In this document: one piece after another, positions 1 through 10,403 of the stretch
How positions within the stretch are numbered: the first letter of the stretch is position 1
Layout: every line of letters begins with the position of its first letter
Program-made: the position numbers and the translations under genes
DNA from: Gari tellinella
Taxonomy: Eukaryota > Mollusca > Bivalvia > Cardiida > Psammobiidae
Length of the DNA stretch: 64,000 nucleotides
Assembly: GCA_922989275.2 (NCBI GenBank)
Contig: OV277857.1
Location: 82,205,321 to 82,269,320, forward strand
Reading direction: 5' to 3'
The notes under the pieces: generated by a model
Seen by the model: the letters and a program-made list of their open reading frames with translations, nothing else
The model's database searches: none
What the model was told of the DNA's origin: nothing

Positions 1-138
1 TGCTTTTAGCTACTATCTGCTATGTTATAGAAAATATTTATTATGGTGCATATCTATGATTGTATAAATTGGAACTATTTTCTTCAGCTGATGAATAAAT
101 TAAATGCTCTAAAAGGTGCTTCTATGGGGGAAATGGTT
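1..138. repeat. T1 MITE, right half
   Basis: Right half of a T1 element cut by the window edge. It has the usual T1 sequence after the core (CTACTATCTGCTATG, then TGTATAAATTGGAACTATTT) and a decayed right end near TATGGGGGAAATGGTTAA. It lies in a TTC27 intron. Confidence 0.7.
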
Positions 139-351
139 AAAACAGATGGTTGTTTATAGTATAGTAGACTGAGAAAAACATTATTAGGAATAGATAAATG
201 TGTAAAAAGGGGCGTCTGTATGCAGGAACAATTATAAAGAGATAGTTTAAAATTAGTTCAGACTGGTGTCAACATTTAAATTATACTTTTGTTTCAGTTA
301 AGAAGACTCAAAGACAATATTATTTTATTTTGAAATATTGTTTTATTTCAG

Positions 352-3300
352 AATTTCGAGGCATGGAATAATCTTGCATCATCCCTTTTGAGAACAGGAG
401 AAAAGTAAGTAACGTTTCTGGAGTGTTTTCAATTCAAATATGTCATAGACAGTTAATCTTGTATTAACCCATTATCCCATAAATACACCTTTTAGGCCTT
501 TAATTTATTCCTCCACTAAAGAAATACTACCAATTTATACAGTCATGAATATACACCTTAAAAAATATTTTCTATATCCTAATAGATGATAGCTTAAAGC
601 AGGCTGAAAGTAAAGCAGAATGTGCCCTAAGGCACATTCTGCTTTACTTTCAACCTGCTTTAAGTAGTCACCTGTATTCAAAACAAGAAACAAGCTATGG
701 GGTAATGGGTTAAGCGACCACTAACTGAAATAGTGGGAATCTCACTAAAGACAGGTGATTGCTCAATTTAGGATAAAAATAATGCAGAAAGCAATTATAG
801 GGACTTTTTGCATTGCTTTTATCCAGCATTAACCCTTAGCCCGCCAAATAAATTGTCGTCTGCTATATATATCGTCTGCTTCAAGTTTCAAAATTGCTGA
901 AAATGTTGTCCGAGTGTCAAACAGCTTGGATCCGGATGAGACGCCGAGTTACTCGGCGTCTCATCCGGATCCAAGCTGTTTGCATATGGAGCTATAGTCG
1001 TGAGTGGCAGGCTAAGGGTTAAGCAACCACATGTATTTAAATCTACCAATAGATGTTCCATTGTGTTGTCCCTGAATACAAGATGGACTGTAGTTCTACA
1101 TAATACTTTACTTCAGCCTGCTTTAACTCTTTACCCCATAGTTGGTTTCTAATTTTGAAGACAGATGCCTACTTAAAGCAGGTTGAAAGTAAAACAGCAT
1201 GTGCCTTAAGGCACATTCTGCTTTACTTTCAGCCTGCTTTAAATATTGAAAATAATATTATGGTACATGCTTATGACTGTATAAATTGAGCTATTTCCTT
1301 CAGTGGAGGAATGAATTAAATGTGCTAAAAAGCGCTTCTATAGGAGAAAAAGGTTAAGCTACCATCTGCTAGGATATAGAAAATATTTATAATGATGCAT
1401 AATGATATTCATGCCATGAAAAAGTGAATCTACTGTCTTCAGTCAAGGAATACATTAAAGACATCTATGGGATAATGGGCTATACATCGTCAACATGTTG
1501 GAAGTAATAAAAATACAGTGCTCCCTCTCTACAACAACACCCAATGGGAGACAAAGAGTGTGTGTGTTGTTTGGAGCGAGTTGTTGTAAGGAGGGAAATT
1601 GACTTACATTTGCAAACAGCTTCAATTCAGATTAGACCCCATGTAACACCGCGTCTGATCTGGATTCAAGCTGTTTATCACTTGTCACTACGTTTTTGTC
1701 TGTCAAAATTACCTTTATAATTATTACTTTGAGAAAAACAGCAGACAACAATTTTAAGCAGAGGTTATTGCAGCAGTGAAAGGGTTAGAAATAATTGTCT
1801 TGTTTGGGAACCAGCGGTAAGCCTTGTTGAAAGGAGGGAGTTATTGTTCAGAAGGCCTTTGTGGGGAGGGAGCAGTGAAGCAGGAGTTAATTGTATTTGT
1901 GTGTTTGCAGGAAGATGGGTTTCATGGCATTAAATGATGCCTTGAAGTGTAACTACCACAATTGGAGGATTTGGGACAACTACCTGGTGGTAAGTGAAAT
2001 GTTTGTAAATAATACACATGCCAATGTGGACCCAAACTATTTCAATGGCAAACTTTAACCCTATCTTCCATAGCTTGTTTTCAGTATTGAAGACAGATGG
2101 TTGCTTAAAGCAGGCTGAAAGTAAAGCAGAATGCTCCTTGAGAAGCATTCTGCTTTATTTTCAGCCTGCTTTAAGCTACCATCTGCTAGGATATTGGAAA
2201 TAGTTCTTACTGTGCATATTTATAACTGTATAAAGTGGAATTATATTCTTTAGTGGAGGAATAAATTAAAAGTGTAAAAAGGCATATCAGTAGGGTAATG
2301 GGTTAAAAAAAATGTTCAAAATCCTTAACCAGGAGACACCCCACCCCTTGACTGTCTTGTGTGATACCTTAACAATGCTGTATGATATCACTACTTCTAT
2401 ACCATGTTATATATTTTAGAGAAACCCAGAGACCTTCCTACCTTGTCCATGGGCTGTTATACACCATTCACTCATTCATTCATTCATTCATTCCTACCTT
2501 GCAACCATTCTGGGCCTTAATTGTCATGAGGGATGTTTCGTTTATTTGATGGAGATTATCCCCTTTTGCTTTACTTTCAGCTGCTTTAACTCTTTCCTCC
2601 CTGAAACTTTAAATGGACAATTCCAGTTTCCATTTTAGTCAAGTCTATTTCTGACTTTTAAGGGTTGTTTTGTCAATGTTTGGCATTATGACAAACAGTG
2701 AAGACCCTGATCAGAGGGCTCCTTTCGGAGCCCTCTGATCTGGGTCTTCACTGTTTGCACAGGACAATTGTACTATCACATGTACATTGTTTGAAAAGAA
2801 CGCCTATTTGCGGGACTAGGGTTCAAAGGGTTAAGCTACAATAATTACTTATGGTGTATATTCATGACAGTATGAAGTGGAACTATTTTGTTCAGTGGAG
2901 GAATAAAGGGCGTAAAAAGGCATATTCATTGTGTAATGGGTTATGGCAGGTTTAACTCTAACATGTGCTGCTATTTCAGGTGGCTACAGATGTAGGGGAG
3001 TTTGGTCAGTCAATACGAGCCTACAACATGCTGATGGACTTGAAGGACAAGTGGGTTGATGAAGAAGTAAGTAGACAGGACTGAACAGATTCTTTATTAG
3101 ACTTCATCTATACAGTTTCTTGTCTGTACAGAAAACATCATATTTAATTATAGGTCAGGTAGAATTGTAGAAAATAGTACAGTCGAACTTCGATATCTCG
3201 AAGTCGGTTTTGTCGAACATACCCGTATTTCAAAGTTAAAACGTGGCTAAGCCACGTTTTAACTTTGAAATATGGGTATGTTCGACTTAACTGAGCATGA

Positions 3301-6300
3301 AATAATGCAGTTCATATGTTGAACTATCAGATAGTTCGAGTTAAATAAGTTTGAGATATCAAGGTTTGAGATATCAAAGTTTGACTGTATACAATTATTG
3401 CACTGTTATTAGGTCAATATGAGAATTTACGGAGTGAAGAAAAACAATATCAACCGAGGCTGTAAGTTCTCATTTAGACCTTATAACAGTGCTATATTTG
3501 TTTTATTAACAATTCCAATTTCTTTCTTCAGTCCTATTGGTCTACACTGGATCACTTTACTGACAGTTTTATCTGTAGACCAGGAAAAACATCAATTCCT
3601 GTGACAGCATAATCAACCATTTTATTCAAATAAATGACAAAAACTCCCACATTTGTACCATTTAGCAGTGATCCAGATAAATTTGTACCCACGATCCCAT
3701 GTATGGGACATAGGCAAACAGTGTAGACTGATTTGACACTGGATAATGCGGCATCTGATCAGTTTACTCTCTTAGCTGATAGGAATTTGAATATAAAACA
3801 AAACGAGAATGAAAATTTAGACTAGGCACCCCTTTGATTAAAAATGGACTAATCCAATATATAAACAAATGGGTTAACCCTTTGAACCCTAGTCCCACAT
3901 ATAGGCATTCTTTTCAATCAGTGTACATTTAAAAAGTACACTTGTCCTGTGCAAACAGTGAAGACCCAGATCAGAGGGCTCTGAAAGGAGCCCTCTGATC
4001 AGGGTCTTCACTGTTTGTCATAATACAAATCATTGACAAAAACCCTTAAAAGTCAGAAATGGACTAGACTAAAATGGAAACTGGAATTGTCTATTTAAAG
4101 TTTCAGGGAGAAAAAGTTAAGTATACCCTATTATATAATTTTACAGGTGTTGGGTGTCCTAGTGAAAGCTGTAACAGAGAAAATTCCTGATTCTAATAAC
4201 AAACCAGCTGATTACTTGGAGCCACAATTGAGGAAGTTGTTTGGCAGACTTACAGCTAAGGTAAGTTAGTGAGCTATTGGATGCTTGAGATTACAGATTT
4301 TAATTCTAAAACACTACAACAGTTCCCCCCCCCCCCCCCCCCCCACCTTTTGTCTATAAAGTTTTTAAAAGGGCAGGCATCATTGAAATACTGCTCACCT
4401 GTTGCATGTTTCAATATGAACACAAGTGTTAAGTTAATTTTTGTTCAGCAGTTTCTCAATAGAAAATGAGTTAGTAGTCTTTAATGCAGGAGAAAATTAA
4501 AGCAGAGCTTTCTGTTTTACTTTTCTCCTGCATTAAACTGTCAGCTGTCTTTGGATAATTCCATGGTTTTTTTTCAATGAGACTGGTTACCACAAGCTTG
4601 ATAGTATATCCCTTTTTCAGGTGACAGACAAGGCTGAGGTGTGGCGCCTGTATGCCCGGTTGACCAGCAATGACCTGGAGAAGGTAGCAACTACTACACT
4701 ACATACATACCTGTTTTAAATGACCTTTCTGTCAACAATCAATTAACCTTCATTGTGAATACAGATGAGTTCTTAAAGCAGGTTGAAAGTAAAGCAGAAT
4801 GTGCCTTAAAGGCATGGAATTGTTTAGCTTTCTGTGTTTTTATTAGCTTTCTGTTTTACTTTCATTATATTTTGAGCAATCACTGGTCTATGAACACCAT
4901 TGTGGAATCAAGTTTAAATTGGTTATAATAGCTGAATGTAAAACCTCTCTATTACAACCACTAAATCGAAAGCTAATTGATTGTATAAAAACAGGTGACA
5001 GCTTAAAGCAAGGTGACAGTAAAACAGAAAGCTCCTAAAGGAGCTTTCTGTTTAACTGTCACCTTGCTTTAAGCAGTCACCTGTTGAAACACTTAATAAT
5101 AAACACAATTAAGTGGTCGTAATAGAGATTGTTTACTGTATATTATCTAAATACAGGCAATGATTTTGACTGTGTTTATTTCTATGTCTAGAGCCTACAG
5201 TTCCTACAGAAGGCCCACAGGTGTGTGATGCAGACATCCAACTGGGAGAAGGATGAGAAACAATGTCAGGAGATCAGTCAGCAATCACTAGACCTGGCAG
5301 AGTGTAAGTTATCCTTATTATGGTGCATCTTAACCCTTTACACCATAGATGTGCCCTTTTAGGCATTTAGTTAATACTTCCACTGAAGAAAATAGTTCAT
5401 TTTATACAGTAAAGAATTTGCAACATACGAAATAATTTGTATATCCTAGCAGATGGTAGCTTAAAGCAGGCTAAAAGTAAATCAAGCAAAATGTGTCTTC
5501 TGCCTTAATGCTTAAAATTATTTCCCTTACTTTTATATTTAAGAAATTTAAATGTAGTTAAAATATCTACAAATTTAAATGGCATTATTTATTGTGTGAT
5601 ATTAATGTTTGTTATACCCATGCATATGAAGTTTGAGAGGCGTATATATTTTTTGTCCGTACGGTCTGTCTGTCCGTGACATAAAAGAACTTGTGACTTG
5701 AACTTCTACATTCCTTTATGCATTAACATCAAACTTTTCATATGCATTGAAGTGAAGATGTGACACATTTTTCATGTGAGTTTTCCAAAGAAGGACAAAA
5801 TTATGACCCCTGATAGGACTTATTTTTATGCAGACCACTTCTACGTTTCTGTACCAATGGAGATCAAATTTTGTATATGCATTAAGAATGAAGTGTCGAT
5901 ATTCATGGCACAATTTTCTTTAATATTTTCCAAAGAATTACAGAGTTTGGGCCCCTGAGTGAAGTTAAAAAATCTTGTTAAGCAAAGGACTTCTACATTT
6001 CTGTACCAATTTACATTAGATAAAGTTGTGTATGTGATATGCACGACAGGGGTATTCATCACCTTCAGTGATAGTTCTTGTTTTGATTTATAGCAATGAT
6101 GCAGGTCATGACATCTTTATTACATCTGTTGTTTTGTTCAACAGAGAATATTTAGTGTTTATGCTACACAGTACAGTGCTCCCTCCTTTCAATGGTCCTC
6201 CGAACAAGGATCCCTCTTTACAATGCTTGCTACTGATCTCCAAACAAGACAATTATGTCCAACCTTTTTACGGCTGTAATATTGTCTGCTAAAACTTGTT

Positions 6301-8613
6301 GTCTGCTGTTTTTAGCTCACCTGGCATGAAGTGCCAAGGTGAGCTATTGTGATCACCCTGTGTCCGTCGCCGTCCATCCATCGTCAAACTTTTTCTTCAA
6401 AGATCTTCTTCTTGGAAACCACTGGCCCAATTTCATCAAAACTTCATAGGATTGTTCCTGTCAGGGTACTCTCTCAAGATTTCTTATAGGTCATCCAATT
6501 GAAATTGTTATTGCCATGTCAACCAATTGAAAAACTTCTTGTCAAAAACTACAGGTCTGAATTGAAAATAATTTTACCCAAAAGTGCCATTGGTGACCCT
6601 TTATCAGATTTCTGAAAATGATTTTCCTATCTTAAAAAACATGGTCACTAGTAGGTGGGGCAGATTTGTCTTCAGCCAAACTGTTGTCTCCATCTATATT
6701 ACTCTCTATTACAGCCTATTGCCAGTGCAGTTCCAAGGCCACTAACTCTACCCAGTCCATACAGCTGCTGTCTTCAGCCAAACTCATGTTACGAGGAGTT
6801 CTTACAAAAATCAAGGTACAAACGTCTTTTTAAACAGTCAAAATTGGATTAAACCATTACTCAATAGATACACCTTACAATGTCTTTAATTATTCCTATA
6901 CTAAGGAGAGAAGTCCTGTACATAAAACACAAAGAAAGCATTTCCGGATGATTATTTAACACATTTTTGACAGTTGTGAATATTTTACTTTAGAAATGAT
7001 TACTATTTTCTAGCAGTTGAACGCTTAAAGCAGGCTGAACGTAAAGCAAGGCGCATTCTGCTTTTTGTTCAACCTGCTTTAAATGGTCACTTCTCTTCAA
7101 AGCTAGAAAAAAAGCTATGGGTTAATGGGTTTAAATCAGGTTGAAAGATGAACCTGCTTTAAGTGTTAACCTGTCTTCAAATCTGGTAACAGGCTATGGG
7201 GTACAGTGGAGAATCTGTTATTCTTTCCTGTTTAAAGGCAAACGTACGCAAACGCAAAGCACTAAAACGTAGAAAAGTACAACTTTTGGACAATTCTGAT
7301 AATTCATGTTTATCTTGGTGGCAAACAGTTTGGACTGCAAATAATAGTTTTAGCGTAAACGCGTTTATTGGGAAAGAATAACAGATTCTCCACTGTAACA
7401 AAGCATTAAGCAACTAAGTGAGTGGAGCATTGCACTCTTTGAAAGACAAGTGACAACTTACTGCATGACAAAATAACAATCCAGAAAGCCTCTGTTACTG
7501 CAGGGTTCTCAGGTGTCTGCTCTTATTAACTCTTTGCATGCTGGGTAATTCTTTCCTCTGCAACAATTGTCATCTGCTGATGTTCGAAAAATAGAGTTGT
7601 CTAAAAAAAATTTCAAAACAGGTTCAGAGTGTCAAACAGTTAGGATCCTGATGAGACACTGCGTTACGCGGCGTCTCAGCTGGATCCAAACTGTTTGCAA
7701 AGGTAATCAGTGTGGCACATATATCCACTGCTAGCATGCAAAGAGTTAAATTATCAATTACATTGTTATTGTTTTATCATATAACATTCAGAATAACTTG
7801 AAGAACAATGTTTCTGAATTTATTACACCATATTGTATATTGTTCCTAATGATTATTGAATAACTATTTTTCTAAGAGCAGACATATGATGTAAGTCTTT
7901 TTTAAACCATTACTTCATAAATATGTCTTTCTTTACACCTTTAATTTATTCCTACACTGAAGAAAACAAGTTTACTTTATACAGTCCTGGATATGAACCA
8001 TAAAAATTCATTGTTGTCTATATCTTATCAGATAGTTGCTTAAATCAGGCTGAAAGTAAAGCAGAATGCTTGTTTAATCCATTACCCCATAAATACACCT
8101 TTTTACGTCTTTAATTTATTCATCCACTGAAGAAAATAGTTCCACTTTTTACAGTCTTGAATATACATCTTATGAAATAGTTTCTGTATTCTAACAGATG
8201 GTAGCTTAAAGCAGGCTGAAAGTAAAGCAGAATATGCCTTAAGGCACATTCTGCTTTACTTTCAACCTGCTTTAAGTGGTCTCCTATTTTCAATACTAGA
8301 AATAGGCTATGGGTTAAAGCAGGCTGAAAGTAAAGCAGAATGCTCCTTAAGGAGAATTCTGCTTTACTTTCAGCCTGCTTTAAGCAAGCATATGTATTCA
8401 ATGCTGAAAACAGGCTATGGGGTAATGGTTTAAGTTTGGATTAGATGCCACAGAACTATCACTCCTGATTACGTACAATCTTTATTTCAGCAACACCATA
8501 CTGACCCCATCAGCCAGGAGATAAAGCCAGAAGAGGTCAACAAGCTGTGTACCAGTCTGGAGGACAAAATGAACACAATAGTAGAACAAATCACAGTGCT
8601 GAAAGAACAATGA
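352..8613 (+). CDS. TTC27: Tetratricopeptide repeat protein 27, C-terminal 243 residues (partial)
   Basis: Eight coding exons can be joined in one open frame: 352-404, 1911-1989, 2980-3066, 4147-4260, 4621-4683, 5192-5303, 6715-6815 and 8491-8613 (stop TGA 8611-8613). All junctions have AG acceptors and GT donors, and the phases match (732 nt, 244 codons). Recognisable segments are FEAWNNLASSLLRTG, ALKCNYHNWRIWDNYL, DVGEFGQSIRAYNMLMDL, LRKLFGRLTAK and AEVWRLYARLTS, which match the C-terminal TPR region of TTC27 as I remember it. TTC27 is a TPR-superhelix protein orthologous to yeast Emw1; its molecular role is poorly defined. The N-terminal exons lie upstream of the window. The last exon encodes a helical tail ending TVLKEQ. 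Introns are packed with T1-T6 MITEs, but every splice site seen is intact. The neighbour is a GALM-like gene in convergent orientation. The 3' UTR end was not located; an AATAAA occurs near 9062. Confidence 0.9.
464..713. mobile_element. T1 MITE, complete
   Basis: Starts TTAACCCATTATCCCAT, ends GGGGTAATGGGTTAA. Core alpha palindrome at about 591-666 with apex GTGCCCTAAGGCAC. Sits in a TTC27 intron. Confidence 0.85.
829..1022. mobile_element. T2 MITE with core beta, complete
   Basis: TTAACCCTTAGCC at the left matches GGCTAAGGGTTAA at the right. Core beta palindrome at 918-982 has a GGATGAGACGCCGAG arm, complementary to CTCGGCGTCTCATCC. Confidence 0.85.
1123..1357. mobile_element. T1 MITE, inverted orientation
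   Basis: TTAACTCTTTACCCCATA at the left, core alpha in the middle with apex GTGCCTTAAGGCAC, decayed right end AAAAAGGTTAA. Confidence 0.75.
1514..1877. mobile_element. T5 MITE with core beta-like centre
   Basis: Left end TACAGTGCTCCCTCTCTAC, right end GGGGAGGGAGCAGTG. The centre near 1613-1680 carries the TTGCAAACAGCTT / AAGCTGTTT palindrome. T5 copies are flanked by TA. Confidence 0.75.
2055..2306. mobile_element. T1 MITE, complete
   Basis: TTAACCCTATCTTCCATAG at the left, GGGTAATGGGTTAA at the right. Core alpha apex GCTCCTTGAGAAGC (one unpaired change). Lies just after TTC27 exon 1911-1989. Confidence 0.8.
2586..2834. mobile_element. T3 MITE nested in a T1 element
   Basis: T3 ends TTAACTCTTTCCTCCCTG and GGGTTCAAAGGGTTAA enclose a palindrome at about 2692-2758 (CAGTGAAGACCC / GGGTCTTCACTG). 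The flanks, TTTACTTTCAGCTGC before and GCTACAATAATTACTTATGG after, are the two halves of a T1 element, so T3 inserted at the TTAA of the T1 core arm. Confidence 0.75.
3178..3389. mobile_element. Mariner-like MITE
   Basis: TA, CAGTCGAACTTCGATATCTC at the left and GAGATATCAAAGTTTGACTG, TA at the right form a long inverted repeat. The centre is a palindrome around ACGTGGCTAAGCCACGT (3240-3256). TA flanks and CAGT ends are typical of Tc1/mariner MITEs. Confidence 0.8.
3874..4120. mobile_element. T3 MITE, complete
   Basis: TTAACCCTTTGAACCCTAGT at the left, GTTTCAGGGAGAAAAAGTTAA at the right. Palindrome at about 3954-4018 with AGAGGGCTC / GAGCCCTCT. Confidence 0.85.
4325..4344. repeat. Poly-C tract
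   Basis: An uninterrupted run of about 20 C in a TTC27 intron. Its exact length is likely to be variable or mis-assembled. Confidence 0.9.
4938..5140. mobile_element. T6 MITE with core alpha-like palindrome
   Basis: Left end TAAAACCTCTCTATTACAAC, right end GTCGTAATAGAGATTGTTTA. Palindrome about 4991-5085: GGTGACAGCTTAAAGCAAGG, complementary to the right arm, with apex GCTCCTAAAGGAGC. The arm resembles core alpha of T1. Confidence 0.75.
5640..6060. repeat. Degenerate tandem repeat, ~120-150 bp period
   Basis: Three diverged copies of a unit with ACTTCTACATTTCTGTACCAA followed by a CATATGCATT-like segment (starts near 5701, 5831 and 5988), preceded by TGTCTGTCCGTGACAT. ORFs here are chance frames. 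Confidence 0.55.
6171..6312. repeat. T5 MITE, left half
   Basis: TACAGTGCTCCCTCC followed by T5-internal sequence (TATTGTCTGCT, TTGTCTGCTG). It is cut off at 6313 by the TAGCTCACC repeat. Confidence 0.65.
6313..6655. repeat. TAGCTCACC dispersed repeat
   Basis: Begins TAGCTCACCTGGCATGAAGT and folds on itself (AGCTCACCTGGC with GCCAAGGTGAGCT), then GTCCGTCGCCGTCCATCC. I recognise this style as a common dispersed repeat of bivalve genomes (recollection, not a search). It abuts the acceptor of the TTC27 exon at 6715. Confidence 0.55.
7202..7397. mobile_element. T4 MITE, complete
   Basis: TA, CAGTGGAGAATCTGTTATTC at the left, mirrored by GAATAACAGATTCTCCACTG, TA at the right. Internal CGTACGCAAACGCAAAG and GTAAACGCGTTTATTG. 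The palindromic core is reduced to one arm (GCAAACAGTTTGGA). Confidence 0.85.
7526..7749. mobile_element. T2 MITE with core beta
   Basis: TTAACTCTTTGCATGCTGGG at the left, GCTAGCATGCAAAGAGTTAA at the right. Decayed core beta at about 7637-7700. Confidence 0.8.
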
Positions 8614-8849
8614 AATGGATACAGAGTCAATCATCTAGTAGAGATCAATGTTCAGAGAATCACTACCTGACGTCAGTGGCTCTGACAAGGAGTAAGATAC
8701 CAGATAAGCAGGTCCAGAGGTTCAGCAAATGGTAGCAGAACTAGGGGGCACAACACAAAATGTAAAAGGAGCAAAATGTTATTTTAAACCAGTGCCAGTG
8801 CTCCAGATAAGAGGGAGTAAACTGAACAAATCACACATTTTCTCACTTA

Positions 8850-9090
8850 TTTCAGCACAAAATCCTATGGTGTGATTACCTATTAGAATCGTCGCTTCGA
8901 GACGATTCTAATGAGTATCTCTGAATCTGAATGATATACGTCACAGTAACCAATACTGGCTTTTACGCGATGGAGTGGTGTGCGCTTAATCAAAACGAAA
9001 CTGATCTGAAAGTCTTTTCCTGAAAATGTCCACTGATTAACACCATAGGGTTTAAAACGGAAATAAAGATTTTGGTTTTAGAAATACTCC
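8850..9090. repeat. Hairpin-centred MITE-like repeat
   Basis: TAGAATCGTCGCTTCGAGACGATTCTA near 8884-8910 is a tight hairpin, flanked by CCTATGGTGTGATTAC and AACACCATAGGGTTT. A second copy lies at 59395-59515 with the same flanks. Confidence 0.5.
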
Positions 9091-9812
9091 CATTATCTGG
9101 AGTCCTGCAGTGCTGCATAAATTTCAGATGCTCAAAATAAATCCGCTATAAATATGAAAGTGGCATTTTCTTCTTCACATTTGAAGATTTACGATTCATA
9201 ATGTCCAACAGTTTGGATCCTCAACAGACACCCAATTACAGATCTGCAAAGGTCTAAGACAGTTTGTTTCCTGCACGCAAAGTGTTATAGGAAAAACTGG
9301 TTTCTATATCGCACAGAGTTCCAACAACCAATTAACTATTAATTTTATTAATGCACAATCCCATAGCCTGTTTCTAGTTTTGATGACAGGTGACCTTTCA
9401 GCTTCCATCTGCAAGGATATATTAAATATCTCTTATTTTGTATATTCATGACTGTATAAAGTGGATCTATTTTCATTTGTTTAAGAATATTAGGAATTAA
9501 AGGCGTAAAGAAAGGCAGTAATGCCAGGGACAACACTATGTCAGTTGTTAAGTCTTTGAATGAACGTTGGTAAAAACAAGTGATTAAAGATTTTAAAAAT
9601 AATTTCTGAGTTCATTTTTGTATAATTAAAGACAGATTTAAACCATTGTTGTTTAACCCATAAATTACTTCAGTGAATTTGGTATAATATGTGTAATGTT
9701 TAACTATATAGACAACAAAGTCATGCGTATATGTATATTCATCATTTGTGGATAATTGATCCATGCAACATGCACATTTAGAAAAATAGGGAAATGATAT
9801 CACAATAACCGT

Positions 9813-10066
9813 TTAACCCATTGAACCTTCATCCTTTACAAACCCTGTACCTGTGAATAGTACCCTTATGTCTTGTGTAAACAGTGCAGATCAGGGTCTG
9901 CACTGTTTGTAACTTTAGAAAATAAAAATAACACTAAATAATCAAAAATGGACTAAACTAATGAAGTGTTTTCATTTATTGCAAACATGTTGCAGAGAAT
10001 ATGACTTAAATAAGTTAAATAGAAATTAGAATTTTCCTTTTGAAGTTTCTGGGGTCAGCAAGTTAA
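9813..10066. mobile_element. T3 MITE with shortened core
   Basis: TTAACCCATTGAACCTTCAT at the left, TTTCTGGGGTCAGCAAGTTAA at the right. The core is reduced to AACAGTGCAGATCAGGGTCTGC near 9879-9909. It lies between the TTC27 and GALM 3' ends. Confidence 0.7.
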
Positions 10067-10403
10067 TGCAGAGTACAACTGTATAATACTGACATAAAGT
10101 ACAGAAAAGAAGGTCACAGTAAATATGTATATACATGTATGTTACACACGACTCCAGATATGATTTTTCAAGTACAGAAAAACCTACAATGTTTTGAAGA
10201 TGACTCTAATGAGTAGTCACAACATAGGGCTTTATGGATACATAAACAAGAATACATGGGAAATGTTGAATTCCCTTGGTTTCATCCCGAGGCCTGAGTG
10301 TGAGTCTCTTTTGCTCTTTTCTGTGAAGAATGACCTGACTGACAAACTGTTTGTATTGAGATCAGATAAAGGCTAGACTAGGGTGAAATGTCCAATGTGC
10401 AGT

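Larger units (their letters stand above)
6849..8433. repeat. Cluster of T1 pieces around T4 and T2 insertions
   Basis: T1-derived blocks occur at 6849-7132, 7133-7200, 7904-8072 and 8074-8433, the last with two core alpha palindromes in a row (about 8203-8275 and 8315-8385). T4 (7202-7397) and T2 (7526-7749) interrupt the series. All of it lies in the last TTC27 intron. Confidence 0.65.

Noticed and set aside
8120..8401. 93-codon minus-strand ORF containing [11 protein letters not shown] and [11 protein letters not shown]
   Set aside because: This peptide pattern recurs wherever core alpha is translated (for example 2018-2203, 11135-11371, 15813-16031); it is a repeat artefact, not a protein family.
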